Source of the DNA: Pseudooctadecabacter sp.
GTDB lineage: Bacteria; Pseudomonadota; Alphaproteobacteria; Rhodobacterales; Rhodobacteraceae
DNA: 5,728 nt
Direction: 5' to 3'
Assembly: GCA_020628265.1 (NCBI GenBank)
Contig: JAHDFG010000144.1
Location: 1 to 5,728 of the forward strand
The notes beneath the pieces were generated by a model. That model was not told the DNA's origin. It searched no databases and saw only the letters and a list, made by a program, of their open reading frames with translations. Made by a program: the position numbers and the translations under genes. Of this stretch, positions 1-5,728 are shown piece by piece (the stretch's first letter is position 1; each line of letters starts with the position of its first letter).

Positions 1-8
1 GCCGCGGC

Positions 9-341
9 TTAAGCGGCGCGGGCTTCCTGTTCGGCGGCTTCTGCCACCGCGCGACGCTCGCTCTCCTCACGGGAGAGGGCCACGGAGGTGCGGACACCTT
101 TGCCCACGAAATCCATAAGGCCCTGAACAACACGTTCGTTGGGGTCGATGCCGGCGCAGGACAGCACTTCGCGTCCGTCACGTGACCGGGCCCAGCGGGC
201 GATTTGCTCAGGTCCGTTGCCATACTTCTTGTCATCAGCAATCGCGTCATCCAAGGCGGCCAGAACCACTGCAGCAAAGAGCTTGCGGGCGCGGTTGCCT
301 TGTTCATTGTTAAACGCTGTGCCGTCGACGAAATCTCGCAT
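9..341 (-). CDS. Conserved protein of unknown function, DUF6280-like
   Basis: This is a complete 110-residue soluble protein with no signal peptide or membrane segment. It starts at ATG (339-341), preceded on the minus strand by a good Shine-Dalgarno AAGGA (348-352) six nucleotides away, and ends in TAA. From memory it matches a small family found mainly in Rhodobacterales and called DUF6280; the name is less certain than the gene. Residues 17-37 look like an amphipathic helix (ARKLFAAVVLAALDDA). A conserved-looking block follows at about 45-72, with W50, S53-R54-D55 and the sequence CAGIDP at 62-67. The C-terminus (90-110) is a charged Glu/Arg/Ala-rich helix. The 45-72 block resembles small phage and prophage proteins with an A-x-W...S-x-D-F...C-x-x-A-G-x-D-P pattern, which is a family-level impression and not a demonstrated relationship. 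The gene diverges from efp. Function is unknown. Confidence 0.85.
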   Translation of the reverse strand: MRDFVDGTAFNNEQGNRARKLFAAVVLAALDDAIADDKKYGNGPEQIARWARSRDGREVLSCAGIDPNERVVQGLMDFVGKGVRTSVALSREESERRAVAEAAEQEARAA

Positions 342-385
342 ATTCGGTCCTTAGTTTGGTTCGCTTTGTTTTTGGTCTTGTAACT

Positions 386-417
386 CGCGTGAGGGGCAAT
401 ATGCCCATTCTCACACG
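386..417. repeat. Imperfect inverted repeat in the divergent region
   Basis: The arms GTGAG (389-393) and CTCAC (410-414) enclose a second pair GGGC (394-397) and GCCC (403-406), with loop AATAT and a three-base bulge at 407-409. The outer CG/CG bases (386-387 with 416-417) extend the pairing past one mismatch. It lies 45 nt upstream of the DUF6280-like start, so it could be an operator or a leader hairpin of that gene. There is no downstream T-run on either strand, so a terminator is unlikely. Confidence 0.4.
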
Positions 418-441
418 ATTCGGGGTTCTTCTTTTGGAATA

Positions 442-468
442 GCAGCCATGCGCTTATGGCATAACTGC
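442..468. repeat. Second inverted repeat in the divergent region
   Basis: GCAGCCAT (442-449) can pair with ATGG (456-459) and CTGC (465-468), leaving a six-base loop and a five-base bulge (460-464). A third, smaller repeat, GGTAG-CTG-CTACC, sits at 504-516. None matches a riboswitch or terminator that I recognise. They may be regulator-binding sites or chance pairings. Confidence 0.3.
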
Positions 469-496
469 ACCCGTGCGTAAACAGTATCTGGTTTGC

Positions 497-525
497 TTGC
501 GCGGGTAGCTGCTACCGGATATAGG
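497..525 (+). promoter_or_regulatory. Weak candidate sigma-70 promoter for efp
   Basis: TTGCGC (497-502) and TATAGG (520-525) are separated by 17 nt, which fits a housekeeping promoter with a poor -35 box. It would start transcription near 532 and give a leader of about 45 nt for efp. The small inverted repeat at 504-516 lies in the spacer. The box matches are modest, so this is a guess based on position. Confidence 0.3.
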
Positions 526-576
526 CTCCGTCAACTTATCTTCAACCTTTAGACAACTTTTGGACACATTTGGGTC

Positions 577-1140
577 ATGGCGAAAATCAACGGTAACGAA
601 ATCAAGATCGGGAACGTGCTGGAGCATAATGACGGGCTTTGGGCCGCGGTGAAGGTCGATCATGTGAAGCCGGGAAAGGGTGGTGCGTTTGCACAAGTCG
701 AACTTCGCAACCTGCGCAACGGGTCCAAATTGAACGAACGCTTCCGGTCCGCCGATAAAGTCGAGAAGGTCCGTTTGGAGCAAAAAGATCAACAATTCCT
801 TTACGAGACGGACGGGATGCTGGTCTTCATGGACACCGAAACCTACGAACAGATCGAACTGCCAGCCGAGTTGCTTGGCGAGCGCCGTCCGTTCCTGCAA
901 GACGGCATGATTGCGGTCATCGAGTATTACGAGGATGAGGCGTTGAACGCCTCCCTGCCGCAGAAAGTCACCTGCAAGATCGTCGAGACGGAGCCGGTGG
1001 TTAAGGGCCAAACGGCAGCAAATTCATTCAAGCCGGCCATTTTGGACAACGGTGTGCGTGTCATGGTGCCGCCTTTCGTGGGCCAGGACGAAGACATCGT
1101 CGTGAACACAGAAACAATGGAATACGCCGAACGGGCCTAG
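577..1140 (+). CDS. efp: Elongation factor P
   Basis: EF-P binds the ribosome between the P and E sites and relieves stalling during synthesis of consecutive prolines. The protein is 187 residues, close to the 188 of E. coli EF-P. It has the three expected parts: an N-terminal KOW-like domain (about 1-64) and two OB-fold domains (about 65-128 and 129-187). The P-site loop reads PGKGGAF at 32-38, placing a lysine at position 34. That is the residue lysylated by EpmA/EpmB in E. coli; whether it is modified here cannot be seen. The C-terminal domain carries the family-typical region ending in NTETMEYAERA. The ATG at 577 gives the conserved N-terminus (MAKINGNEIKIGNV). It has no good Shine-Dalgarno; the leader from 530 to 576 is AT- and pyrimidine-rich. 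The gene is monocistronic, closed by a terminator 24 nt after the stop. Confidence 0.98.
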   Translation: MAKINGNEIKIGNVLEHNDGLWAAVKVDHVKPGKGGAFAQVELRNLRNGSKLNERFRSADKVEKVRLEQKDQQFLYETDGMLVFMDTETYEQIELPAELLGERRPFLQDGMIAVIEYYEDEALNASLPQKVTCKIVETEPVVKGQTAANSFKPAILDNGVRVMVPPFVGQDEDIVVNTETMEYAERA

Positions 1141-1164
1141 ACCCCGCCGGAGCACCCAAACGGA

Positions 1165-1200
1165 AAAGGCCGCCCCTGATGGGCGGCCTTTGCATTTTTT
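1165..1200 (+). terminator. Rho-independent terminator of efp
   Basis: A perfect 11-bp stem (AAAGGCCGCCC at 1165-1175 and its complement at 1181-1191) encloses the five-base loop CTGAT. It is followed by GCA and six T residues (1195-1200). It begins 24 nt after the efp stop codon. Read on the minus strand, the same hairpin is followed by TTTT, so it may also stop transcripts coming from ygfZ, whose stop codon is about 100 nt away. Confidence 0.9.
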
Positions 1201-1290
1201 ATTGGCGCTTTATGGCCGACCTGAGCCCACGTCCCGTTGGAAGGGTCGTGATGGCCAGTCTCGGATCAGGTATTTATGCATCAAAGAAGG

Positions 1291-2031
1291 TCAGGTGCGG
1301 CGCAAACGGGCCCCGTCTGCGGTCATCTCACCTGTGGCGCGGTCGAAGCGCAAGTGCGCGATGGCGTGGCCGCCTGATTGGGTGAACAGGGTTCCGGCCG
1401 TTTTGTCACCGGCGGTGATAGCTGTTCCGACCGGTGCTGTTCCGGTGATGGCAACCTGAACAAGCCCTTTCTTGAGCTCTGTCTTGTGTTTCATGCGGGC
1501 AGCGATTTCCTGACCGACATAGCATCCTTTGCGGAAGTCGATGCCGTTCAACCTCTCGAAGCCTGCTTCGAGGATATAGGTGTCGGGTGTCAGCTCGATC
1601 CGGGTTTCGGGGATCACATGGGCCACACGTAGGGCATCCCAGTCCGTATCGTCTTTGAGTGGCGTGTCAGCGATTTGGCGCCAGCCCAGTGCAGCATGTC
1701 GCGGGTCTGGTGCGGCTTCTTGCGGCATGGGGCCGGTGCCGCGCCTGATGTGGGCCGCCATTTCCGAGATATCCACCTTAGCGCGGAGCCGGTACATGGT
1801 CAGACGTTGAGCCAGTGTGGGGGCATGGCTGGTGGCCACGTCCAAGGCGAGCCCTGCGTCCGTTTTCCAGACGAAGAAATCCGCGATGTATTTGCCCTGC
1901 GGCGTCAAAAGGGCAGCGTAGACGGGCCCTGTCGCGACTTTCATGATGTCGTTCGTGACCAGTCCCTGAAGGAAGTCGGGGGCGTCAGGTCCGGTCAGTT
2001 GAATGAGGGTGCGTTCTGTCATTTCTGACAT
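1291..2031 (-). CDS. ygfZ: YgfZ/Iba57-type folate-binding protein (GcvT-related)
   Basis: This 246-residue protein belongs to the YgfZ/Iba57 branch of the GcvT-like fold. Members bind tetrahydrofolate and help maintain certain [4Fe-4S] enzymes; in E. coli YgfZ is linked to the radical-SAM tRNA modifier MiaB. The family signature KGCYVGQE is at residues 168-175, with the conserved cysteine at 170. Other family-like segments are LQGLVTNDI (21-29), LLTPQGKYIADFFV (41-54) and YRLRAKVDI (80-88), followed by a C-terminal beta-barrel-like part. It is shorter than E. coli YgfZ (about 326 residues). The ATG at 2029-2031 directly follows the stop codon of the upstream ABC exporter (TAGATG), with no Shine-Dalgarno of its own, so translation is probably coupled to the exporter. 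A second in-frame ATG three codons in (2020-2022) is an alternative start. The C-terminus faces efp across the shared terminator. Confidence 0.93.
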   Translation of the reverse strand: MSEMTERTLIQLTGPDAPDFLQGLVTNDIMKVATGPVYAALLTPQGKYIADFFVWKTDAGLALDVATSHAPTLAQRLTMYRLRAKVDISEMAAHIRRGTGPMPQEAAPDPRHAALGWRQIADTPLKDDTDWDALRVAHVIPETRIELTPDTYILEAGFERLNGIDFRKGCYVGQEIAARMKHKTELKKGLVQVAITGTAPVGTAITAGDKTAGTLFTQSGGHAIAHLRFDRATGEMTADGARLRRT

Positions 2032-3903
2032 CTAGGCGCGCGGTGGGCGTCTGAAAAGGCGCGACAGCCAGCTTGTTCGCGAGGGGCGGTTCTTGATTGG
2101 CGAAGCTGTTGCCGCGGGGCGGTTGGTGTCGTCGATCACCTGTTTGCCGTCACGGAATTGCAAACGGTAGAGGTCCGCATAGAGCCCGCCTGCCGCCAGA
2201 AGGGCGTCATGGGTGCCTTCATCAACCACGCGTCCCTTGTCCATGACCACGATCTTGTCCGCGTTGCGGATCGTCGACAGCCTGTGTGCGATCACGAGGG
2301 TCGTGCGCCCTTCGGCCAGCCGGTCGAGGGCGGATTGGACAATGGTTTCGGATTTGGTGTCCAGCGCGCTGGTGGCTTCATCAAGCAGGAGAATGGGTGT
2401 GTCCCGCAACAGCGCGCGCCCGATTGCCACGCGCTGGCGCTGGCCGCCGGACAGGTTGGAGCCGCGCGGCCCGGCAGGGCTTTCCAGGCCGTCGGGCAGC
2501 TTGTCGAGGAAGTCCGCGATATGGGCGGCCTCCAACGTGCGCTGAAGGTGGGCGTCGTCTACCTCCTCCTGCCCGAGCAGGATGTTTTCACGCAGGCTTT
2601 CATCAAAGAGGGCCGCATCTTGCGACACTGTTGAGACCAGAGCGCGGAGGTCTTTGAGGTCGAGCGAGTCGATGTTCGTGTCGTTCAGCAGCACCGCGCC
2701 GGACTGGGGCTCAACCAAACGGGTGAGGACATTGAACAAGGTGCTTTTGCCCGCGCCTGATGCGCCGACGAGGGCTGTGGTCTTGCCGGCCTCGGCCACA
2801 AAGCTCGCGCCACGCAGGACCGGCAGGTCGCCATAGGAGAGGTCAACCGCGTCAAACGTGATGCGAGGTGCGCCTGTCGGGGCAGGGGCCACGGTCGCCG
2901 GTGACAGCAATGTTGGCTGCGTCTCGAACATGTCGAGAAGCCGTTCGATAGAGGCCGCAGAGGCCTGCCACAGGCCGGACAGATTGCCCAAACGGCGCAG
3001 CGGGTCAAAAGCGATGGCCATGGCCGTGAAGAAGGCCATGAAATCACCCACGGTCTTGTCGCCGTTGATGATCTGGCCTCCGCCATAGACCAGCACGGCC
3101 AGAAACCCCATACCCGCCATGATGTCGATAAAGCTGGGGATCAGGGCCTGCCCGAAGGCTGCTTCGGTTTCTGAGGTGATCCGCCGCGTGTTGAGGCTCC
3201 GGAACCTCTCGGACTGGTAGCGTTCAAGACTGTTGAGCTTGATCGGATTGATGCCGTGGAACACCTCGTCCAGACGCGTGGACATATCCGCGGCGACCTC
3301 TCGCACGATGCGCGCCTTTCGGCGCACGAAGGACTGGATCAGGAGGGACGGCAGCAGCATGATCGGGATGCCTGCCAACGCGATCAGGGTCCAAATCCAG
3401 TCGATGTAGAGGGCAACCGAGAACAGGGTGATCACGGCGATCAGGTCGCGACCAAGGCCGATAACGATCCCTGTCCAGATACCGTTGATCGCGCCTACGT
3501 CTCCTTGCACCCGTTCAATCAGGGTTCCGGGGGGATTGGACTGGTGGAACGAACTGTCCAGTGACATCAGGTGATCGAGCAGGTTTGTCCTGAGATCCGA
3601 TGCCGTATTTGCGGCGACCCATGTGAGTATGACCTTCTGGACAACAGACGTGACCGCGCGGGTAATGAAGAGTCCGAACATCACCGCACCGACGATCCAG
3701 ATCGCACCGGTCTGACCGCCGATGAAGACATTGTCGAACATCGGCTTCATCATGTAGCTGAGGACGCCAAAGGTGGACCCTTCGAGGATCATCATGACCA
3801 AGGCAATCGCCAACCATCCCGAGTGGCGCCGCAAATAGTTGCGCCAGAGCCATATCATCATGGCCTTCGAGGTACGTTCTTCGGGGAGGTTCAGGTTTGA
3901 CAT
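2032..3903 (-). CDS. MsbA-like ABC exporter, fused permease and ATPase
   Basis: This is a complete 623-residue half-transporter of the inner membrane, expected to act as a homodimer. The N-terminal part (about 28-300) holds six predicted transmembrane segments, roughly at 28-53, 66-90, 140-162, 165-190, 253-275 and 283-300. The C-terminal ATPase has every core motif: A-loop tyrosine Y357, Walker A GASGAGKST (380-388), Q-loop Q428, signature LSGGQ (484-488), Walker B ILLLDE (504-509, catalytic E509), D-loop SALD (512-515) and H-loop H540. The layout matches the MsbA/lipid-flippase and multidrug-exporter family, so lipid A or another amphiphile is the likely cargo. Substrate cannot be told from sequence, so no symbol is given. 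The last 30 residues form a basic, proline-rich cytoplasmic tail. The start ATG (3901-3903) has only a weak Shine-Dalgarno, and I saw no clear promoter upstream. It leads a two-gene unit with ygfZ. Confidence 0.95.
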   Translation of the reverse strand: MSNLNLPEERTSKAMMIWLWRNYLRRHSGWLAIALVMMILEGSTFGVLSYMMKPMFDNVFIGGQTGAIWIVGAVMFGLFITRAVTSVVQKVILTWVAANTASDLRTNLLDHLMSLDSSFHQSNPPGTLIERVQGDVGAINGIWTGIVIGLGRDLIAVITLFSVALYIDWIWTLIALAGIPIMLLPSLLIQSFVRRKARIVREVAADMSTRLDEVFHGINPIKLNSLERYQSERFRSLNTRRITSETEAAFGQALIPSFIDIMAGMGFLAVLVYGGGQIINGDKTVGDFMAFFTAMAIAFDPLRRLGNLSGLWQASAASIERLLDMFETQPTLLSPATVAPAPTGAPRITFDAVDLSYGDLPVLRGASFVAEAGKTTALVGASGAGKSTLFNVLTRLVEPQSGAVLLNDTNIDSLDLKDLRALVSTVSQDAALFDESLRENILLGQEEVDDAHLQRTLEAAHIADFLDKLPDGLESPAGPRGSNLSGGQRQRVAIGRALLRDTPILLLDEATSALDTKSETIVQSALDRLAEGRTTLVIAHRLSTIRNADKIVVMDKGRVVDEGTHDALLAAGGLYADLYRLQFRDGKQVIDDTNRPAATASPIKNRPSRTSWLSRLFRRPPRA

Positions 3904-3996
3904 CTGCTGTCCGCTGTTTCGATCTTTCGTTTACGCCGAAAACGGGGCGGGGGGAAGATGGTGGTGCGGTGTGACCGGAGCTTCTGTTTTGGGCGG

Positions 3997-4024
3997 TTGA
4001 CGTGGGCGGGGCGGCGGCTAGGGT
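3997..4024 (+). promoter_or_regulatory. Candidate promoter of the class V aminotransferase gene
   Basis: TTGACG (3997-4002) lies 16 nt before TAGGGT (4019-4024). A strong TTGAC box with a degenerate CTAGG-like -10 is common in GC-rich alphaproteobacteria. Transcription would start near 4031, giving a short leader of about 24 nt that contains the Shine-Dalgarno AAAGGA (4042-4047). The spacer and flanks are G-rich. Confidence 0.55.
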
Positions 4025-4054
4025 CTGCGGGACACTTCCGCAAAGGACCGACAC

Positions 4055-5287
4055 ATGTTTGCAAATGGACTGCAGTATCTCGCGATTCCCGGACCTTCGG
4101 TGATGCCCGAAAGGGTGTTGCGGGCCATGCACCGTGCGGCACCCAATATCTATACAGGCGAGTTGCATGAGATTACGCGCAGTCTGATTCCCGATCTCAA
4201 GGCCGTGGCAAAGACGGACCACAATGTCGCGATCTACATCGCCAACGGTCACGGCGTCTGGGAGGCCGCCCTGTCAAATGTGGTTGCTCCTGATGACACG
4301 GTGCTCGTTCTGGCGACAGGTCGTTTCTGTGAAGGGTGGGGTGGCATGGCCGAAGGCTTGGGTGCCAAGGTCGAGACGATCAACTTCGGGAACAGCAATG
4401 CGGTCGACCCCAAACAGGTGGAAGACTACCTCGCCGCTGACACCGAAGGCCGCATCAAGGCGATCCTGACAGTGTTGGTCGATACTTCGACAGGCGTTCT
4501 TAATGATATCAAGGCCGTTCGCGCAGCAATGGATCGTGCAGGTCACGGGGCGCTGCTAATGTGCGACTGCATCGCGTCCTTGGGGTGTGATGTTTACCAC
4601 ATGGACGACTGGGGCGTGGATGTGACCGTCGCCGCCAGCCAAAAGGGCCTGATGACGCCACCGGGTGTGGGGTTCGTGTGGTTTAACGACAAAGCCGACG
4701 CCGTGCGTGAGGCAATGCCACGTGTTTCGTCCTATTGGGACTGGCGCCCACGCGTGGCGGCTGATGAGTATTGGAAGTTTTTCGACGGCACGGCGCCGAC
4801 CCATCACATCTACGGGCTGCGCGAAGCACTCGACATGATCGGAGAAGAGGGGCTTGAGGCTGTCTGGGCGCGTCACGCAGGCCTTGCGAAAGCGATTTGG
4901 GCTGCTGTGGATGTCTGGGCCTCTGACGGGCCGATGGCGTTCAACGTGGCCAACCCTGCCGAACGTTCATTGGCGGTGACCTCGCTAAGGCTGGACGAGG
5001 GGCAGGGCGATGCCTTGCGTGCATGGTGCGAGGAAAAGATGGGTGTGACCCTTGGTATTGGGTTGGGCCGGACACCGGCGAGTGCCTATTTCCGTCTTGG
5101 ACATATGGGCCACGTGAACGGCCACATGGTCATGGGCTTTCTTGGTACGATCGATGCGGGCCTCAAGGCCTTGGGTATTCCCCACGGCCACGGCGCGCTC
5201 GAGGCCGCGAGTGCCGTTCTGGCAGACCTAGCGGGTGCCGACGCGGGCGGCGCGCAGTCGAATGAGCCCGTCCAGCAGTGCTGCTGA
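4055..5287 (+). CDS. Class V PLP aminotransferase, alanine/serine-glyoxylate type
   Basis: This 410-residue cytoplasmic fold-type I enzyme belongs to the alanine-glyoxylate/serine-glyoxylate aminotransferase family, which moves amino groups from Ser, Ala or Asp to glyoxylate or pyruvate. Family landmarks are in order: N-terminal IPGPSVMPERVLRAM (11-25); cofactor phosphate loop ANGHGVWEAAL (63-73); DTSTGV (143-148); the aspartate that should contact the PLP ring nitrogen, D171, in DCIASLG; the Schiff-base lysine K197 in SQKGLMTPPG; and R347 in FRLGHMG, expected to bind the substrate carboxylate. SQKGLM-x-PPG is closest to serine-glyoxylate enzymes. The phosphate loop has NGH where those enzymes usually have G-T-G-T, so the exact substrate is open. 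BhcA-type aspartate-glyoxylate aminotransferase is an alternative, but no bhc partner genes are nearby. The start is supported by AAAGGA seven nt upstream. The last 19 codons and the stop overlap the convergent small gene. Confidence 0.93.
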   Translation: MFANGLQYLAIPGPSVMPERVLRAMHRAAPNIYTGELHEITRSLIPDLKAVAKTDHNVAIYIANGHGVWEAALSNVVAPDDTVLVLATGRFCEGWGGMAEGLGAKVETINFGNSNAVDPKQVEDYLAADTEGRIKAILTVLVDTSTGVLNDIKAVRAAMDRAGHGALLMCDCIASLGCDVYHMDDWGVDVTVAASQKGLMTPPGVGFVWFNDKADAVREAMPRVSSYWDWRPRVAADEYWKFFDGTAPTHHIYGLREALDMIGEEGLEAVWARHAGLAKAIWAAVDVWASDGPMAFNVANPAERSLAVTSLRLDEGQGDALRAWCEEKMGVTLGIGLGRTPASAYFRLGHMGHVNGHMVMGFLGTIDAGLKALGIPHGHGALEAASAVLADLAGADAGGAQSNEPVQQCC

Positions 5288-5410
5288 CAGCATCACCCAT
5301 ACGATACCCAGCGTGGCAGCGATTGTGAAAAAGGCCATGAACAGGATCAGCCCTGCTGTGGCCAGAAACGCGTTGGTATAATCCTCAACCCGACCGGGAT
5401 AGCGCCGCAT
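5228..5410 (-). CDS. Small hydrophobic membrane protein, function unknown
   Basis: The proposed product is a 60-residue inner-membrane protein. The start at ATG 5408-5410 is chosen because GGAGG (5416-5420) lies five nt upstream on the minus strand. A longer reading from GTG at 5467 abuts the HisC-like stop but lacks such a site and adds 19 residues (rich in Ser, Leu and Asn) unlike a membrane-protein N-terminus. After a basic, polar start (MRRYPGRVEDYTN), residues 14-50 are almost all hydrophobic, with a basic tail (RLRAARVGTR). This is one long transmembrane helix or a tight two-helix hairpin; basic residues at both ends favour both termini in the cytoplasm. The gene is 57 nt downstream of the HisC-like aminotransferase and is probably cotranscribed. 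Its last 60 nt, including the stop, overlap the class V aminotransferase gene on the other strand. I do not recognise a named family. Confidence 0.75.
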   Translation of the reverse strand: MRRYPGRVEDYTNAFLATAGLILFMAFFTIAATLGIVWVMLSAALLDGLIRLRAARVGTR

Positions 5411-5415
5411 CGAAA

Positions 5416-5420
5416 CCTCC
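5416..5420 (-). promoter_or_regulatory. Ribosome binding site that fixes the small membrane protein start
   Basis: GGAGG on the minus strand ends five nt before ATG 5408-5410. It is the best Shine-Dalgarno in the window and favours the 60-residue reading over the 79-residue GTG start at 5467. Confidence 0.75.
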
Positions 5421-5467
5421 AAACTCAACGATTGGTTCGAGTATAGCCCCAAGAGGTTCGATTTCAC

Positions 5468-5728
5468 CTAACGGTTTCGTGCAGCTTCCAGCGCTTTGGG
5501 CAGGGCGGCGCGCACAAGGGCCATGTCCTTGTCCGTTCCACAGGAGATGCGAATGCAGCGATCCTGAGGGGCGACGAAGGGCATACGCACGAAAACGCCC
5601 TGTTCGATCAGGTTGCCCAGAACGGCGCGCGCAAAATCTCCGTCGCCCCCGCAATCAATCGCTACAAAGTTCGTGGCCGAGGCAATCGGCACCAACCCGT
5701 TTTCTGCTGCGATGGCATAGAGGGCCTG
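5468..5728 (-). CDS. HisC-like class I/II PLP aminotransferase, C-terminal part
   Basis: This is the last 86 residues of a gene whose start lies beyond the right edge. The frame is open to the window end (it begins QALYAIAAENGLVPIASATN), so an internal TTG at 5693-5695 should not be taken as the start. The segment matches the small domain of fold-type I aminotransferases related to histidinol-phosphate aminotransferase: a substrate-facing SATNF strand, then FARAVLGNLIEQGVFVRMP, then CIRISCGT, whose second arginine (residue 60 of the fragment, codon 5549-5551) is the expected carboxylate-binding residue. It ends in a terminal helix (ALPKALEAARNR). Such enzymes make histidine or act on aromatic amino acids; the fragment cannot decide between these, so no symbol is given. 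The stop TAG (5468-5470) is 57 nt upstream of the small membrane protein's start. Confidence 0.85.
   Translation of the reverse strand, partial: QALYAIAAENGLVPIASATNFVAIDCGGDGDFARAVLGNLIEQGVFVRMPFVAPQDRCIRISCGTDKDMALVRAALPKALEAARNR

Noticed and set aside
386..516. Possible riboswitch or tRNA-like element upstream of efp
   Set aside because: The stems are short, separate and bulged, and no conserved riboswitch core or cloverleaf could be drawn.
454..1011. 185-residue open frame on the minus strand
   Set aside because: It lies mostly antisense inside efp, whose protein is unmistakable. The frame has no recognisable motif and is a shadow of the coding strand.
1179..1459. Two overlapping short plus-strand frames after efp (1179-1385 and 1190-1459)
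   Set aside because: They begin inside the efp terminator and run antisense to the end of ygfZ. No Shine-Dalgarno or protein family is evident.
2158..2634. 158-residue open frame on the plus strand
   Set aside because: It is antisense to the exporter's ATPase domain, where all motifs are intact on the minus strand; no ribosome site or recognisable product.
3515..4252. 245-residue open frame on the minus strand spanning the divergent promoter
   Set aside because: It runs in another frame through the exporter's N-terminus and antisense to the aminotransferase start. Its product is rich in Arg, His and Pro with no domain, as expected of a shadow in GC-rich DNA.
5411..5467. Longer GTG-started version of the small membrane protein
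   Set aside because: The GTG directly follows the upstream stop but has no Shine-Dalgarno, while the ATG at 5408-5410 has a well-spaced GGAGG. Reinitiation at the GTG cannot be fully excluded.
1..5728. Defence system, CRISPR array, insertion sequence or prophage
   Set aside because: No repeat-spacer pattern, transposase, integrase, terminal inverted repeats with target duplication, or toxin-antitoxin pair was seen; the genes are housekeeping and intact.

Overview
The window looks like ordinary chromosomal sequence from an alphaproteobacterium, most likely the Rhodobacterales (Roseobacter/Rhodobacter group). This rests on the GC-rich composition, the wording of the proteins, and a small protein at the left edge that resembles a family I know mainly from Rhodobacterales. 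It is an inference from sequence alone; no database search was possible.

Layout from left to right. A 110-residue conserved protein of unknown function (DUF6280-like, minus strand, 9-341) is divergent from efp (elongation factor P, plus strand, 577-1140). The 235-nt region between them contains inverted repeats and a weak promoter candidate. efp ends in a strong rho-independent terminator (1165-1200). A tight minus-strand pair follows: an MsbA-like ABC exporter (2032-3903), then a YgfZ/Iba57-type folate-binding protein (1291-2031), whose start codon directly abuts the exporter's stop codon (TAGATG). A 151-nt, strongly G-skewed divergent region separates the exporter from a class V aminotransferase of the alanine/serine-glyoxylate type (plus strand, 4055-5287). 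That gene has a clear promoter candidate and Shine-Dalgarno site. Its 3' end overlaps by 60 nt, tail to tail, with a small membrane protein (minus strand, 5228-5410). The small gene lies 57 nt downstream of the C-terminal end of a HisC-like class I/II aminotransferase that runs off the right edge (5468-5728).

Functionally the region is housekeeping: translation (EF-P), iron-sulfur enzyme maintenance (YgfZ), lipid or amphiphile export (ABC exporter) and amino-acid/glyoxylate metabolism (two PLP enzymes). I see no mobile element, CRISPR array, RNA gene or recognisable defence system. The least explained items are the DUF6280-like protein, the 60-residue membrane protein with its antisense overlap, the inverted repeats upstream of efp, and the zero-gap coupling of the exporter with ygfZ.
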